Below, piece after piece: positions 34,059-46,700 of a stretch of DNA of 64,000 nt (its first letter is position 1; each line of letters begins with the position of its first letter). This stretch comes from Siderastrea radians (Eukaryota > Cnidaria > Anthozoa > Scleractinia > Rhizangiidae), in NCBI GenBank assembly GCA_964017195.1, contig OZ024895.1, positions 23,436,733 through 23,500,732 of the forward strand, in the 5' to 3' direction. The notes below the pieces were generated by a model that saw only the letters and a list, made by a program, of their open reading frames with translations, had not been told where the DNA came from and did not search any database. Made by a program: the position numbers and the translations under genes.

Positions 34059-36061
34059 TGTAACAAATTAAACTGCTTCAAAATTCCCCTCAGATTTAAC
34101 TATGACAATTATGCACAACGTTTAAACTTAAACTTTGCAATAGCTGCTGTTGCATTAAGACCAACAATTGGAACTTGCCAATTTACCCGAATCACTGTTA
34201 CATGTAGCTTGGCAGAAGTCTTTCCTGTTTACCATCAACAAAAGAACAGAAATAGTGTTGGACTATAACTGTAAAAACTTGTAGGCAATTATATTGTATC
34301 TGATTATATTAAGATAATATTTTTAATTTTTAATACAGTTCATTATTATAATCATCATTATGATAGTCAGATGAGCTTCAGCCACTAATGATAGCTGCAG
34401 TTTTCTTATGAATGTTGAAGTCTTCAACACAGTGGCAACTTTTTAAACGTCCACTAAAACTTTCTGGACTGTGCAAAGACAAGCTCATAATGAGTGTTCT
34501 TAAAAGCTTCCTCATGAAAATAATCTGCCACTTTCTCACAATCTGCATGGTTTCTCATATAGTTTCTCATAGTTTCTCTTAACTTATGAATTTCGTCTCT
34601 TCATTATTGGCTACCATAGTCCACATGGTCAAAAACAGAAGACAGAAATTGATAAATGAGTGATTTTCCATAACCTGCATTTAGGTAAACCCAATAAACT
34701 GGCTAATTAATATTTACAAGAATACTTAAAGAAAAATGCCCTTTCAAAAAGCTGCTTATGAGAGAAGTCGCAGGAGTGCTCGATTCTATCTCTCTCGTAT
34801 ATATTATGTTACAACTAAAATGTGTTTTTAGTTCAAACTGTTCCTTTAACCCAGTGAAACTTGACAGAAGCATGAAAAGTTAGTGACCACTTATGATATA
34901 TCACGTTTCCCAGTCCCCAGTCATTGTTGAATGTAGCTCTTGCCTAAGGAACAGAATTTTACAAGAAGTACAAGATTGCACTACATTCAGTTTTAAGACC
35001 AGTTCATCATTTCGAATCCACAAGATAGTGCTGTGATTTAATTGCTTAATAAAGGGAGCCATTGTCCTGGAATGTCATTCCTCTTCTCTTTGCACTCAGT
35101 GATTATGAGATGTATGATTCATTTCCCAGTAATAATGATATAGTTCCCCCCACCTGCAACACAAAATAATAATCTTAATAAACATATGCCTTGATCAAGA
35201 GAACAAAGGGGTTAGTTTTAGAAGGAACTGTGGTAGTAAAATGACTTTATCAACTCAGTTAACAAAACCAATTTTACATGTCATGATCAGTCGGTCTCTT
35301 ATGTAAAAACTTTTGCCTGTAAGAACCCTTTCCTCCTTGGAATTTCCAATGACCCTCTATGGGGCCATGAGGTGGGTATGCATATTTTCTGGAACCACTT
35401 GCAGTTACAAAAAATTGTTATAATACTATTCATGGTTGCAAAACTTTCTGAGGCCTTGGGGCATTCAACAAAATGGACAAACAACAAGAAAAAAGAGTAG
35501 GATTGCATTAAAAGGAGTAAGTATAATATGACAACAGCCAGCACCAAAAGAGTGAGGTTTCCAGATTTAACCATTTGTCTTAATACAGGTTTCAATGTAC
35601 AGTGTTATTAAAATAACCCACAGTCACTCTTAAGCCTAGCTTCTCACTATTGAGGTACACAAGTCAGTCTACAAACAAGGTTCTTAAAAAGTTAACTGGC
35701 TCCAGGGTCAGATGGTCGGGTCAAATGGGAAGCCCATTTTTCAACTTGTACACCCATCAAGAAAAACCTGTTCACATTCAGTGAACATAGTACATGGTTT
35801 GAACCAAAGAGTCATGTCATGAAATGACATTCAGTGGAGTAGCTTAGAGAAGACAAAGGCCTCCTTGTAGGTGACATGTGACCTATCAAATAACTTGGAG
35901 GATGCTCTTGTACCCCCCAAAAAAAATGAAAATGCCCAAAAGTGCCTTGGGTGCTAAATCAAATTATTACAGTTTTTCAACACCAGACAGATGGTTAGTT
36001 TACGTTAATCTAAAGAAAAAAAGGCTAATACTTATTACAAAAAAATTGAACCACAAAAACT
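34059..36061. other. Intergenic; no gene seen
   Basis: AT-rich. It includes a copy of the TGGTTCCA-type MITE end at about 35310-35396 on the opposite strand. Nothing else was recognisable. Confidence 0.5.
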
Positions 36062-37229
36062 TCAAATGTATTTTTCTACGATGTTCCTAATTGCCATTGC
36101 ATTTCTTCTGCTGTAAATGGGGAGCATTGCCTTGATTTTCTCCTCTGAAGTAAGCAGATGGACATTTTTTATGACCTGATCAATCAGATTCAAAGTTATG
36201 CCACTACTTAAACTTGTGCCTCCAACAGAAGATCTTCCACTTCCAGGAAGGGATAAACGAAACAAATCAAGTTCCTCTCTTAATTTTGCTTCTTGTTCAG
36301 GTGACAAAGTCTGGAATCTTGTTACATTATCTGCACTCTCTTCAGCAGCAGTTGTCATATCGTCTTGTATGCCTCTTGCCTCAAAAATTGTTGAAACACA
36401 GGAAATTAAACATTCGTCGCAATCACATTTGTCTTTATGGAAGTCACAACACTCATGGAGTGGGCCATTTCTTTTTGGTGCTTTAAATCCAAAGTAATTC
36501 AAAATCATATCTCTTTTACACCTCTTGTCTTGAACGTATTTCCGCATTATGTCTGAAAGTTGCTTTCTACCCTTGGAAATGTCATGACTGTTAAAATATA
36601 TGTGAGCTTTAGCTGGCAGCCCATCTCTCCCTGCCCTACCAGCTTCTTGGAAATATTCCTCCATTGTATATGGAACCCCAATGTGTACCACTTGTCTTAT
36701 GTCGCTTATGTCTAACCCTATGCCAAAGGCAACAGTAGCAAAAATAATTCTTAGTTTGGATTTGCCCTGAACCAGTTCATCAACAATTCTTTGTCGTTCA
36801 TGTTCAGGATACTGGGCATGATACTGAGTGAATAGCCTGTTTCTGGCAAGTTTTGGTGCATCTATTGGTTCATATTGTTCAATGCCAAGTTCACTACTAA
36901 AGTAGGAATAACAGTCTGCAATGGTCTCCAGATTTCCATAGATTATTGTGAGAGGGGAGTCTTGTCTTTTTGAATGAAGATCTTGAAGAATAGGGTCCAA
37001 AACGTTAACTAGTCTTTCATCCCCCTGGTGGCCTCTACGTGATGATGAGAAATAAATATTGTTACGATCGGGGTTTACATCAATCACAATGGCCGTAATG
37101 AGCCCCAAAGATTCTTCAATTTTCTGTTGCATTAGTTTTGTTGCAGTAGCAGTTAGACCAATAACTGGAGTCTTTGAAAATATACTTGTCAGCAAATCTA
37201 ACTTGCCATAAGCTGGCCTGAAACTCTTC
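36062..37229 (-). CDS. RecQ-like helicase, 3' exon (helicase core 2 and zinc domain)
   Basis: Continuous frame from the acceptor to the stop at 36062-36064. It holds the second RecA-like lobe, Arg-finger motif QEAGRAGRDG and zinc cysteines. The Ser/Gly-rich C-terminal tail (SLPGSGRSSVGGTSLSSG) lacks a recognisable HRDC or WH domain. Confidence 0.8.
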
Positions 37230-38181
37230 CTGTTACAAATTAAGAAAATACAAACTATCAGTGGACTAAAAAAAATTACATTAATAGGTATCAGTAAAAA
37301 ATATGATGTCTGCATTCATGTTTAAAGGTGTGAACCATTCACTATGACATATGTAAATAATGTATGTATGTATTTACAAGGGGCCAAGCTACTATTTTAT
37401 GTACGATATTATAACTTTATAATAATATTATGAATAAAGACTTTCTCCACACATTGCCAACTATTTGTTTAACAAATTAAGCATTTTTGTGGTACGTTCA
37501 ATTTCAAAAGGTTATGTTTAGTCCAGAAGATACTGCAACTGGACTCAAGTAGTTAATTGCAGTTGATGGTGATATTGATACTCAGTTTTTCCCATCCTTC
37601 TGGGCAGATACATGTAATAGGAAAACACCGCTTCTTACCCCAAGGGAACTAACAACCTCACATTTGTAGCTTGAGGGAGGGCTACCCCTACGTAACAATT
37701 CCGGTTGATACTAAATTAAGTTAAATTAAACATGACAGCAATAAGCAAAGACAAAATGAAAGCAGGGTTAAAACGTCTCGACGTACCAATCAACTACAAG
37801 ATGGGATTCATCTACCACAATTGCTTTGACTCTTTGCTTAAATGAAGGTGTCTTCAGCAATTTGGAGACCTTCTTATTGTCCACAAGCACCTCGGGATGT
37901 GTAAATATCAGATCAAAATGAGAACTGCTCAGCATTTCGACAGGCACATCAAGTGACATCCCATCATCGCTGCCATCTTCCGTATCCACACGATCTCCTC
38001 TTAAAACGCACACACTTAAACCGCATTCCCTCATCTTTACGATTTGGTCACGGATAAGGGCGTTGAGCGGCGAAATTACAATAACACTCGATCTTTTTTC
38101 CGCTGGAGTTCTCAATAAAACTATCACCTTACCGTCAGTTCTGCTGTCCCTTGTCTTTGATTTATGCTTTATCTTTTGCAA
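36062..38181 (-). CDS. RecQ-like ATP-dependent DNA helicase, two exons visible, ATP-binding motif I not found
   Basis: RecQ helicases unwind DNA 3' to 5'. The upstream exon (37787 to about 38181) has motif Ia (VIVISPLNALIRDQI) and motif II in the variant DESH (IVVDESHLVVDW). A GTACGT donor and an AG acceptor at 37230-37231 join it in frame to the downstream exon (36062-37229), giving VVDW-KSFRPAYGKL. That exon has motif III (GLTATAT), motifs V/VI (ATVAFGIGLDISDIRQVVH, QEAGRAGRDG) and a Cys-rich zinc-binding segment (HECCDFHKDKCDCDECLISC). About 550 residues are covered. The Walker A loop that should precede motif Ia is missing, because an inverted duplication occupies the upstream sequence. 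Either an exon lies elsewhere, or the gene lost ATPase activity. Confidence 0.75.
37787..38181 (-). CDS. RecQ-like helicase, 5' exon (core 1 part)
   Basis: The homology to helicases begins around RSSVIVISPL. The preceding residues lie at or inside the inverted duplication (arm end near 38112) and may be untranslated or intronic. A candidate acceptor ttattgag precedes AACTCCAGCGG at about 38111. Confidence 0.6.
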
Positions 38182-38800
38182 ATATCGCTGTTTCTCCCCG
38201 ATTCTTCGGTGAGTTCGAGCCAGATATGCTTACTTTTAGCGCCCGCCATTTTGAAAAACCACTCATTCCCAGTTCTACGCAGCCAACTAGAAAACCTCCT
38301 AAAGCCGCACTAAATCCCAATGGGTAGGCCATCTTTTCCAGGTTATGGTTTCAAGCTCGTAAGAACATTGCACGACGGACTTCCATTTATGGAAGGTCGT
38401 TGTGCAACGGATTAAGAGTTACAATTCAAATTAGGATCTGTCGGGGGACTGGAAAGAGCTTTTTGCTCTTACCAGCTGAAGGCGAATTTGAAAAACAATA
38501 GCGATTATCTTTTCGGTCCTACGATTGGCCAAAGGCACAAATCTCCTAGCAACAGCCCAAGCGCTTTCTACCCAGTGCTCTCTTTGGGTGGCTTTAGGAG
38601 GTTTTCTGGCTGCGTAGAACTGGGAATGAAAAGAACTGGGAATGAGTGGTTTTTCAAAATGGCGAGCGGTAAAAGTAAGCACATCGAACTCACCGAAGAA
38701 TTGGGGAGAAACAGGGATATTTGCAGAAGATAAAGCAGGAATCAAAGACAAGGGACAGCAGAACTGACCGTAAGGTGATAGTTTTATTGAATAGTTGACA
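38112..38800. repeat. Head-to-head inverted duplication of the RecQ 5' region
   Basis: The left arm (about 38112-38320) and right arm (about 38575-38800) are reverse complements with several differences, for example tgatagttttattga, ccttgtctttgatt and ctacgcagcca against their partners. Each arm carries an ATG reading MA(S/G)(G/A)KSKHI, on opposite strands, and both frames stop quickly. The ~255-bp centre contains another small imperfect hairpin (38368-38407). The arms sit between the helicase (-) and the second DUF6589 copy (+), so they could act as a shared divergent promoter. Confidence 0.75.
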
Positions 38801-39558
38801 TATTTCATCGCTGTTTGTTTGAAACAACGTTCGATGAGAATTCAAAATCCATGTTTCCCATAGCTCATGGTGAAAATAGTTACGACAACTGAGTAAAAAT
38901 GGCGACATTGGCGAGCACAGACTCAACTCCAAAGAAAGTTAGCAAACCAAACACAGAGGGATGTAAAATTTGTGGAACTGTTACTCTCGCAAATGCGAGT
39001 AATTATTTCAAATTCAAACGGGAAATCGAAAACTGGACAGGATTTTCAAGCGTACTGTAGTATCGACGTGGGCGCGGAGAAAGGAGTGACTGCGTATTGT
39101 TGCCGTGGCTGTAAATTGAAACTAGAAACCATAGTTAAGAAAATTATCGACATGAGGGAAAGTTTCATTAACACCAACAAGGAAAAGACTAAACGTCTTC
39201 GTTTGCCAACGGGCGAGTCTCCCCAGCCGAAAAAGACTTGTGTTCAAGGTCAAAGGGAGACAGTGGTCAAACGCGGCTTGACGTTTTCAAATTCAGAGAA
39301 AGAGAATATATCGCACAACGACGTTGCTCCTGTCGCGAAAGAAAAAACGGACAAGGCCGACATTCCATCCAATCCAAGAACAAACATCCAGTTACATGGA
39401 ATGGGAGAGGATAATACTGACGATATCATAAGAAGCTACCCCGTTTATCGTTGAATAAATGAACGATTCGGTCAGCTGTCGCAGCCACTTCCTCATCGAC
39501 AATTGTTTCCTTTTTATCGAGTCTTTCAGCCCCTCTTCTACCCTTACCTACTCAATTT

Positions 39559-40086
39559 ATGAATCTTCGCGTCCAGCCAGTCGTGAAACGTTTGTCTGTA
39601 CTAACTGAGTACACGACAGGATTCACAGAAACAAAAGAAATAGCTGCGTCTCGACAAAGTATTGCTTTAACACTTGCGAAGGGATCAGATGAAGATGTTG
39701 CCAAAGCAGTCACGAAAAACGATACTGTCAAAAGATCTTGCATCGCAAATATTTTGAATGAACTGAGTGATCAATGCTCTGAATTGTGCCGCCTAAACAA
39801 TTCTTCAATGCTGAGATCAAAAACTGTTTGTGACATTGTAAGTTTCAAATTTGGCGATTTTGTAAACAAAGAGTTAATAAAAGAACGCGCAAGCCTTCTG
39901 TATCAATTTTTGTTCACCGTGGCTTGTTCTAAGGCCAGTTCAAGAAATACAGTGAAGACACTAGAGAAAAAGATCCTGGCAATGGCAATGGCTGCTGGAA
40001 TTCTCCTTAAAGCCCGAAACAAAGATATGTGTATGGTTCAAGTGGTAACATCTTTACTACTTCACAGTGGTGGCTTGTCTGAAATG
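39559..40086 (+). pseudogene. DUF6589 copy 2, N-terminal helical exon
   Basis: Uninterrupted frame with SRQSIALTLAKGSDEDVAKA, KRSCIANILNELSDQCSELC and ERASLLYQFLFTVACSK. A GT donor lies at 40087-40092. It is preceded by ~100 bp containing a stop and no good acceptor, so its link to the first exon is unclear. Confidence 0.6.
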
Positions 40087-40112
40087 GTGGGTAACAAGCT
40101 TAACATATACAT

Positions 40113-40219
40113 GTTGTGGTTCAATTTTAATTTTCCTTTGTTTGTGTGTATGGTAATTTATGATAGTGAGTTAAAAACAAAGGAAAAAAATTGAGACAAG
40201 GATAAAATTGAACCGCAAC
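40113..40219. mobile_element. Short fold-back MITE, GTTGTGGTTCAATTTT ends
   Basis: The left end gttgtggttcaattttaa mirrors the right end gataaaattgaaccgcaac. The same family occurs at 59201-59303. Confidence 0.65.
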
Positions 40220-41151
40220 GTACACACATACATCTTTATTGCCCCCGCAGGGATTTTGCCAATAAATACGTTCAGAAAAATTCTTAACAGCGGGTAGTGT
40301 CAACTATTACTAGTTTGGTAATACAATTGCTATGGTGGACCTGCAATATCAAATAATGATACAAATGTCAAAAGTATGTTAAAGATTATAGAATCAGCAT
40401 ATGCAGGCTCCACACAAGAATGATTTCTGACTAATTTGTCATAAATTTGGGGACAGAAGGAGGCGGCCTTATAGGGAGGTAGCTAAAAGTTTAAACGAGA
40501 GTGTATCCTGCAGGACAAACGTAAGTAGCCGTCGTGGTAAGGTGGCCGTTAGTAGAGGTTTAACTCTACTTTGTTAAACCATATTACATTTGCCCTTACA
40601 GGGATTTGCCAGATTGAACAAGTTAGAAGTTTGCTTGTCTCATACTTCAACCACAAGATATCATAGCCTCGTGGCAGAAGACTTTGACGCGGATGTTAAG
40701 AAGTGAATTGAGAGTCCTCAAGACAAACATCTTGTTAAAATAGTTGGTGACAATATCGACACTAGTATAAAGAGGAGGGACCAAAGGAAAGACAGCCCCA
40801 ACACAGATTTTCATTGGTGAGTCCTTTGTTTTTTAACACTTCACATTAAAAAATGCAAATAACAACAACATATGAGAATCATCACTGTACAAAGTGATAG
40901 ATAATTTGCTATCAATATAATATTACTATGAAAAAAATAATTTTCCAAAATATTAATATTACTTTATATCAATGTGTATATTTTTTTAAAAAAATGAGTG
41001 TTTTACATATAAGATATTCTTGTCATCATATTAATTTTTATTTCAACTGTTGTGATGAGTTTGTGAGTTAGAGAAAGGCTTGTACATAGATGAGTAAAAT
41101 AGTGTGAGAGACAATGATGTTTTCAAATGTTGTTCTTTGGCTATCTTGCAG

Positions 41152-41659
41152 GTTTCTTAGCGTGGCATTCAAAGGAAGAATTTCCTTTGCCAACTTAACA
41201 AATGAAAGACCTACCCATGACATACAAAGATTCCCACTGACAGAGTTCTTGCTCTCACCTGCAGAGGTTCTCGTCCTTAAACAGCATTATAGCATACTAT
41301 TACTCAGAGTGTTGTGCAGCAACATTTCATTTCTCAAGCCTTTTAGGAAATGTGTCCCTAATCACATTCTCCATGAATATTCTGTTGAAATGAACCAGAA
41401 GTCAGAGGAGCGCTCACTTGGATTAATCTTTGAAAATGAAAACACTACAGATGGCATGGCTAAAATTCTTGAAAGTCTTCATGGGTATGTACCAGATGGT
41501 GTTGCCAAGGTTACCGTAGTATTTGGTGGAGATCAGCTAACTTGTGAGAGAGCAACAGGAGTCCAAAGGTTGAGACAAACAGGAAGAACAAAGTCTGAGA
41601 GGTTAGATGGATTCCTACCAACAGCAGAGAGTTGGCATGCTAAAATGTGCTTGATGATG
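41152..41659 (+). pseudogene. DUF6589 copy 2, core exon
   Basis: The AG acceptor at 41150-41151 joins in frame to the previous exon (FHW-FLSVAFKG). It encodes FPLTEFLLSPAEVLVL, MNQKSEERSLGLIFENE, KVTVVFGGDQLTCERATG and TAESWHAKM, ending at a GTGAGC donor. It is the best preserved exon of this copy. Confidence 0.7.
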
Positions 41660-42586
41660 GTGAGCAAAATGTTTACTATTCAATGCATATAAGAGAAACC
41701 CTTTCAAGGAACTAGTTTGATGAAGTTCAGTCCCCTCCTATACCTTAACCCTCTAACCCCAGACATACTCTCTGACTCTTATTCTTTGACATTATTCCTT
41801 TGACTGCAGTTAATATGTGTACTATATGCTCACAGCGTAAGGAGATTTCTTCCAAGTATTAATGTTATTCTACAGGTGATTTTTAAAGTTCTTTGGAATG
41901 AAAAGAGTGCAAAGGATATTGGTACATTGTATCAGTTACGTTGTGCTACATCCCGCACAAATGTCAGTGGAGATGTAAAACATGAAATGAACTGGGTAAT
42001 GATTTTTTTTATTCATACTCTGTTTTTCCTGTTTGTGCAACTGTTATAAAAAGGTAATGTGTTGGAACTAAGTTCTAAATGAAAATGAACAGAATTGTTA
42101 CAGGAGAGAATTAATGTAGATTTAAGTATAATTTGGAAGTAGAGCCTTTCATGGTGTCATGTTTATACATGTAACAATATTATATTAGTGAAAACTTTTC
42201 TTGTATAATGTTATTTTATAAAGTTGTAGAAGAGTTAATATTATGTAAAACAAAACAAAAAATCAGAAAATTTCAAATTCCAGTGCACCTGTGAATATCT
42301 AAATGTAGTAAATGCCTAAAATGTGTGCAATTCCAAAATTTTGTATGTTTTTCACACTATTTCAGGCTAGGGATTTGATGGTTGATGCCACTGATGCACA
42401 CTGTATAGCTGCAGCAATTAAGTACTTTGGACTACAAAGCCAAGATGATGACCCAAACAAAAACTTACCACCTTCCCAGCAAGCAAATACTAAAGTAAAA
42501 AAGGAATGGCTGTACCAAAGTGCTTTATGCCATATTAGACAGCCATGTGATGGCAGACATTCGCAAAATTCACTATAATGTTGAAG

Positions 42587-43278
42587 GTAAAAAGAAAGGG
42601 ATTCCCATAATATTAATAATTTATGAATTAATTAAAGAATATAAGCATTTAAGCATATCATCTCTAAGCAACATGAGTGTAAATGTAAGGTGTGTGTGGA
42701 ATGAGACCCGAAGTGACTCCTTAGTTAATGTAAAATTCTCCCTTTGTTTGACATGCATATCATATGGCAAATTTCAAGGAGATTCTAGCAGCTTATCAGA
42801 ATTCACTTGGGATTTTATTCCAGGCACCCCTTCATTATAGCAAATGCTTTCTTCGTATCTTTATCATCATCATCATCCTCATCATAATAATAATAATAAT
42901 AATAGTAATAATAATAATAATTATAATAATAGTAAGAATAATAAGAATGGCAGTTTTAACTAAGTCATAACACTAAAATAATTCTATAAATTAATGTTAG
43001 AAGAAGCAAATAAGCAAATATAAAATAATAAATAAAATAAAAAAAGAGAAAGCAATCACTGATTATTAAAACGAAAATTGTCTTCCTTTTTTTCAGTCTC
43101 TTGCAATAAACAGACCAGAACACAGGGTGAAATAACGCGTTTACGTTTCAGGTTTCATAACAGTTATTCAACGGAAACATGAATATCCGCAAACGGAAAT
43201 GCAAGTAACCGTTGCGGGAAACACGGATGTACATAACGTTTCCGCAACTGCGGCTCTGCGGAAACGCATTCCTTAAAC
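42587..43278. other. No recognisable gene; microsatellite
   Basis: An imperfect (ATC)n/(ATA)n tract spans about 42856-42950. An AT-rich stretch then leads into fragments of the 43280 repeat family (cgtttccgcaactgcgg). Confidence 0.5.
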
Positions 43279-43279
43279 T

Positions 43280-43514
43280 CACGTATCCGCAACGTTTACG
43301 CAGTCACGGAAACTCTGATAGCCATCGTGTTTCCGCGACTCGTACATTCGACGGACACACAATTATCCGCTGGATTTCCGAAGGGTAAATGTAACGATAA
43401 ATCACGTATCCACAAGGTTTACGCAGTTACGGAAACTCTAAAAACCGTTATGTTTCCACGATTTGTAAATTTGACAGACACACAATTATCCGCTGGATTT
43501 TTCGAAGGGTACAT
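43280..43514. repeat. Two tandem copies of a ~122-bp repeat
   Basis: Copies start with cacgtatccgcaacgtttac (near 43280) and cacgtatccacaaggtttac (near 43403). Both end in acacaattatccgctggatt. Shorter related pieces (gtttccgcaac, aacggaaatgcaag) lie just upstream. Confidence 0.7.
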
Positions 43515-43788
43515 CATTCACTGGGAAGTTCAAGTTGGGATAGGAAGGGATTTGATTTCTCTTGTAAATCACAGATACGCCTAATAAACAAGACAGTCGG
43601 GAATACCCTGCTAATGTGGATGCATTCGTCAACTTACGGTATACCCATCGGAATTAACCAACGAAGTGACTCATACACAACTTTTAGAAGTGGAAGCTGC
43701 ATTAACAAACGTCTTTAGACCTACAGCATTTAAGAGGACTTTGTTTTATTTTCACTATCTGTACAGAGAATGTCCTATTATGATAACA

Positions 43789-46700
43789 GTCTTAGCACAG
43801 CCCACACAAAGATGGGCGGCCCTAAAAGTAGTTCACATACTCGAAAAAAAAATATTATAGTGCTGAACTTTGAACAAAAGTGCGACGGAGACTATTACTA
43901 TAAGCATTTAACTTGATTCTTACAAATATCCAATCTCAGCTCATTGACAAAAGCACCATTATTTCCACTCGAAGGTGGACAAACAGTCTTGGCACAGCCC
44001 ACTCACTATTTCCACTCAAAGATGGGCGGCCCTACCTTCGTCAATGAAAAAGTGGTTCACAAACTCGAAAAAAAAATGTACTGCGACAGACTATCACTAT
44101 AGGCATTTAAATTGATTCTTACAAAATATCCAATCTGAGATCATTGACAAAAGCACCATTATTTCCACTCGAAGATGGACAAACGGTCTTGGCACAGCCC
44201 ACTCAAAGATGGGCGGCCCTACTTTTGTCAATGAAAAAGTGGTTCACAAACTCGAAAAAAATAATGTAGTGCTGAACTTTGAAATAAAAGTGCGAAAGAC
44301 TATCACTATAGGCATTTAAATTGATTCTCACAAATATCCAATCTGAGCTCATTGACAAAAGCACCATTATTTCCACTCGAAGATGGACAAACGGTCTTTG
44401 CACAGCCCACTCAAAGATGGGCGGCCCTACTTTTGTCAATGAAAAAGTGGTTCACGAACTCGGAAACAAAAATAATGTAGTGCTAAACTTTGAAACAAAA
44501 GAGTAACGGAGACTATTACTATATGCATTTAAATTGATTCTTACAAATATCCAATCTGAGCTCATTGACAAAAGCACCATTATTTCCACTCGAAGATGGA
44601 CAAACGGTCTTGGCACAGCCCACTCAAAGATGGGCCGCCCTACTTCTGTCAATGAAAAAGTAGTTCACATACTCGAAAAAATAATATAGTGCTGAACTTT
44701 GAAACAAAAGAGCAACGGAGACTATTACTTTATGCATTTAAATTGATTCTTACAAATATCCAATCTGAGATCATTGACAAAAGCACCATTATTTCCACTC
44801 GAAGATGGACAAACGGTCTTGGCACAGCCCACTCAAAGGTGGGCAGCCCTACTTTTGTCAATGAAAAAGTGGTTCACAAAATCGAAAAAAAATAACGTGG
44901 TGCTGAAGTTTGAAAGTAAAGTGCGAAAGACTATCACTATAGGTATTTAAATTGATTCTTACAAATATCCAATCTGAGCTCATTGACAAAAGCACCATTA
45001 TTTCCACTCGAAGATGGACAAACGGTCTTGGCACAGCCCACTCAAAGATGGGCAGCCCTACTTTTGTCAATGAAAAAGTGGTTCACAAAATCGAAAAAAA
45101 ATAACGTAGTGCTGAAGTTTGAAAGCAAAGTGCGAAAGACTATCACTATAGGTATTTAAATTGATTCTTACAAATTTCCAATCTGAGATCATAGACAAAA
45201 GCACCATTATTTCCACTCGAAGATGGACAAACGGTCTTGGCACAGCCCACTCAAAGATGGGCGGCCCTACTTTTTTCAATGAAAAAGTGGTTCACAAACT
45301 CGAAAAAAAATAATGTAGTGCTGAACTTTGAAATAAAAGTGCGAAAGACTATAACTATAGGCATTTAAATTGATTCTTACAAATATCCAATCTGAGATCA
45401 TTGACAAAAGCACCATTATTTCCACTTGAAGATGGACAAACGGTCTTGGCACAGCCCACTCAAAGATGGGCCGCCCTACTTCTGTCAATGAAAAAGTAGT
45501 TCACATACTCGAAAAAATAATATAGTGCTGAACTTTGAAACAAAAGAGCAACGGAGACTATTACTTTATGCATTTAAATTGATTCTTACAAATATCCAAT
45601 CTGAGATCATTGACAAAAGCACCATTATTTCCACTCGAAGATGGACAAACGGTCTTGGCACAGCCCACTCAAAGGTGGGCAGCCCTACTTTTGTCAATGA
45701 AAAAGTGGTTCACGAACTCGGAAAAAAAAATAATGTAGTGTTAAACTTTGAAACAAAAGAGTAACGGAGACTATTACTATATGCATTTAAATTGATTCTT
45801 ACAAATATCCAATCTGAGCTCATTGACAAAAGCACCATTATTTCCACTCGAAGATGGACAAACGGTCTTGGCACAGCCCACTCAAAGATGGGCAGCCCTA
45901 CTTTTGTCAATGAAAAAGTGGTTCACAAAATCGAAAAAAAATAACGTAGTGCTGAAGTTTGAAAGCAAAGTGCGAAAGGCTATCACTATAGGTATTTAAA
46001 TTGATTCTTACAAATTTCCAATCTGAGATCATAGACAAAAGCACCATTATTTCCACTCGAAGATGGACAAACGGTCTTGGCACAGCCCACTCAAAGATGG
46101 GCGGCCCTACTTTTTTCAATGAAAAAGTGGTTCACAAACTCGAAAAAAAATAATGTAGTGCTGAACTTTGAAATAAAAGTGCGAAAAACTATCACTATAG
46201 GCATTTAAATTGATTCTTACAAATATCCACTCTGAGATCATTGACAAAAGCACCATTATTTCCACTTGAAGATGGACAAACGGTCTTGGCACAGCCCACT
46301 CAAAGATGGGCCGCCCTACTTCTGTCAATGAAAAAGTAGTTCACATACTCGAAAAAATAATATAGTGCTGAACTTTGAAACAAAAGAGCAACGGAGACTA
46401 TTACTTTATGCATTTAAATTGATTCTTACAAATATCCAATCTGAGCTCATTGACAAAAGCACCATTATTTCCACTCGAAGATGGACAAACGGTCTTGGCA
46501 CAGCCCACTCAAAGATGGGCAGCCCTACTTTTGTCAATGAAAAAGTGGTTCACAAACTCGAAAAAAGATAATGTAGTGCTGAACTTTGAAGCAAAAGTGT
46601 GACAGACTATTTCTATAGGCATTTAAATTGATTCTTACAAATATCCAATCTGAGATCATTGACAAAAGCACCATTATTTCCACTCGAAGATGGACAAACG

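Larger units (their letters stand above)
38899..42586 (+). pseudogene. Second DUF6589-type gene, degraded
   Basis: The ATG at 38899 starts a protein with CKIC. After a one-base break at about 39030 it continues with YCCRGCKLKL and a basic, Pro-containing linker ending in a stop at 39452. Further exons: about 39559-40086 (helical N-terminal region), 40602-40816, 41152-41659, 41876-41995 and 42366-42586, with mostly canonical borders. Core motifs are LVKIVGDNIDTSIKRR, VFGGDQLTCERATG, SWHAKMCLM and DIGTLYQLR. Defects are the first-exon break, an in-frame TGA at 40704-40706, and a one-base gain at about 42515 before VLYAILDSHVMADIRKI. The C-terminal third found in the first copy was not detected downstream. 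It is a divergent paralogue, not a recent duplicate. Confidence 0.7.

Noticed and set aside
38660..38735. GKS in MASGKSKHIEL as the missing helicase Walker A motif
   Set aside because: It lies on the opposite strand from the helicase, lacks the GxxxxGK context and the frame stops after about 24 codons.
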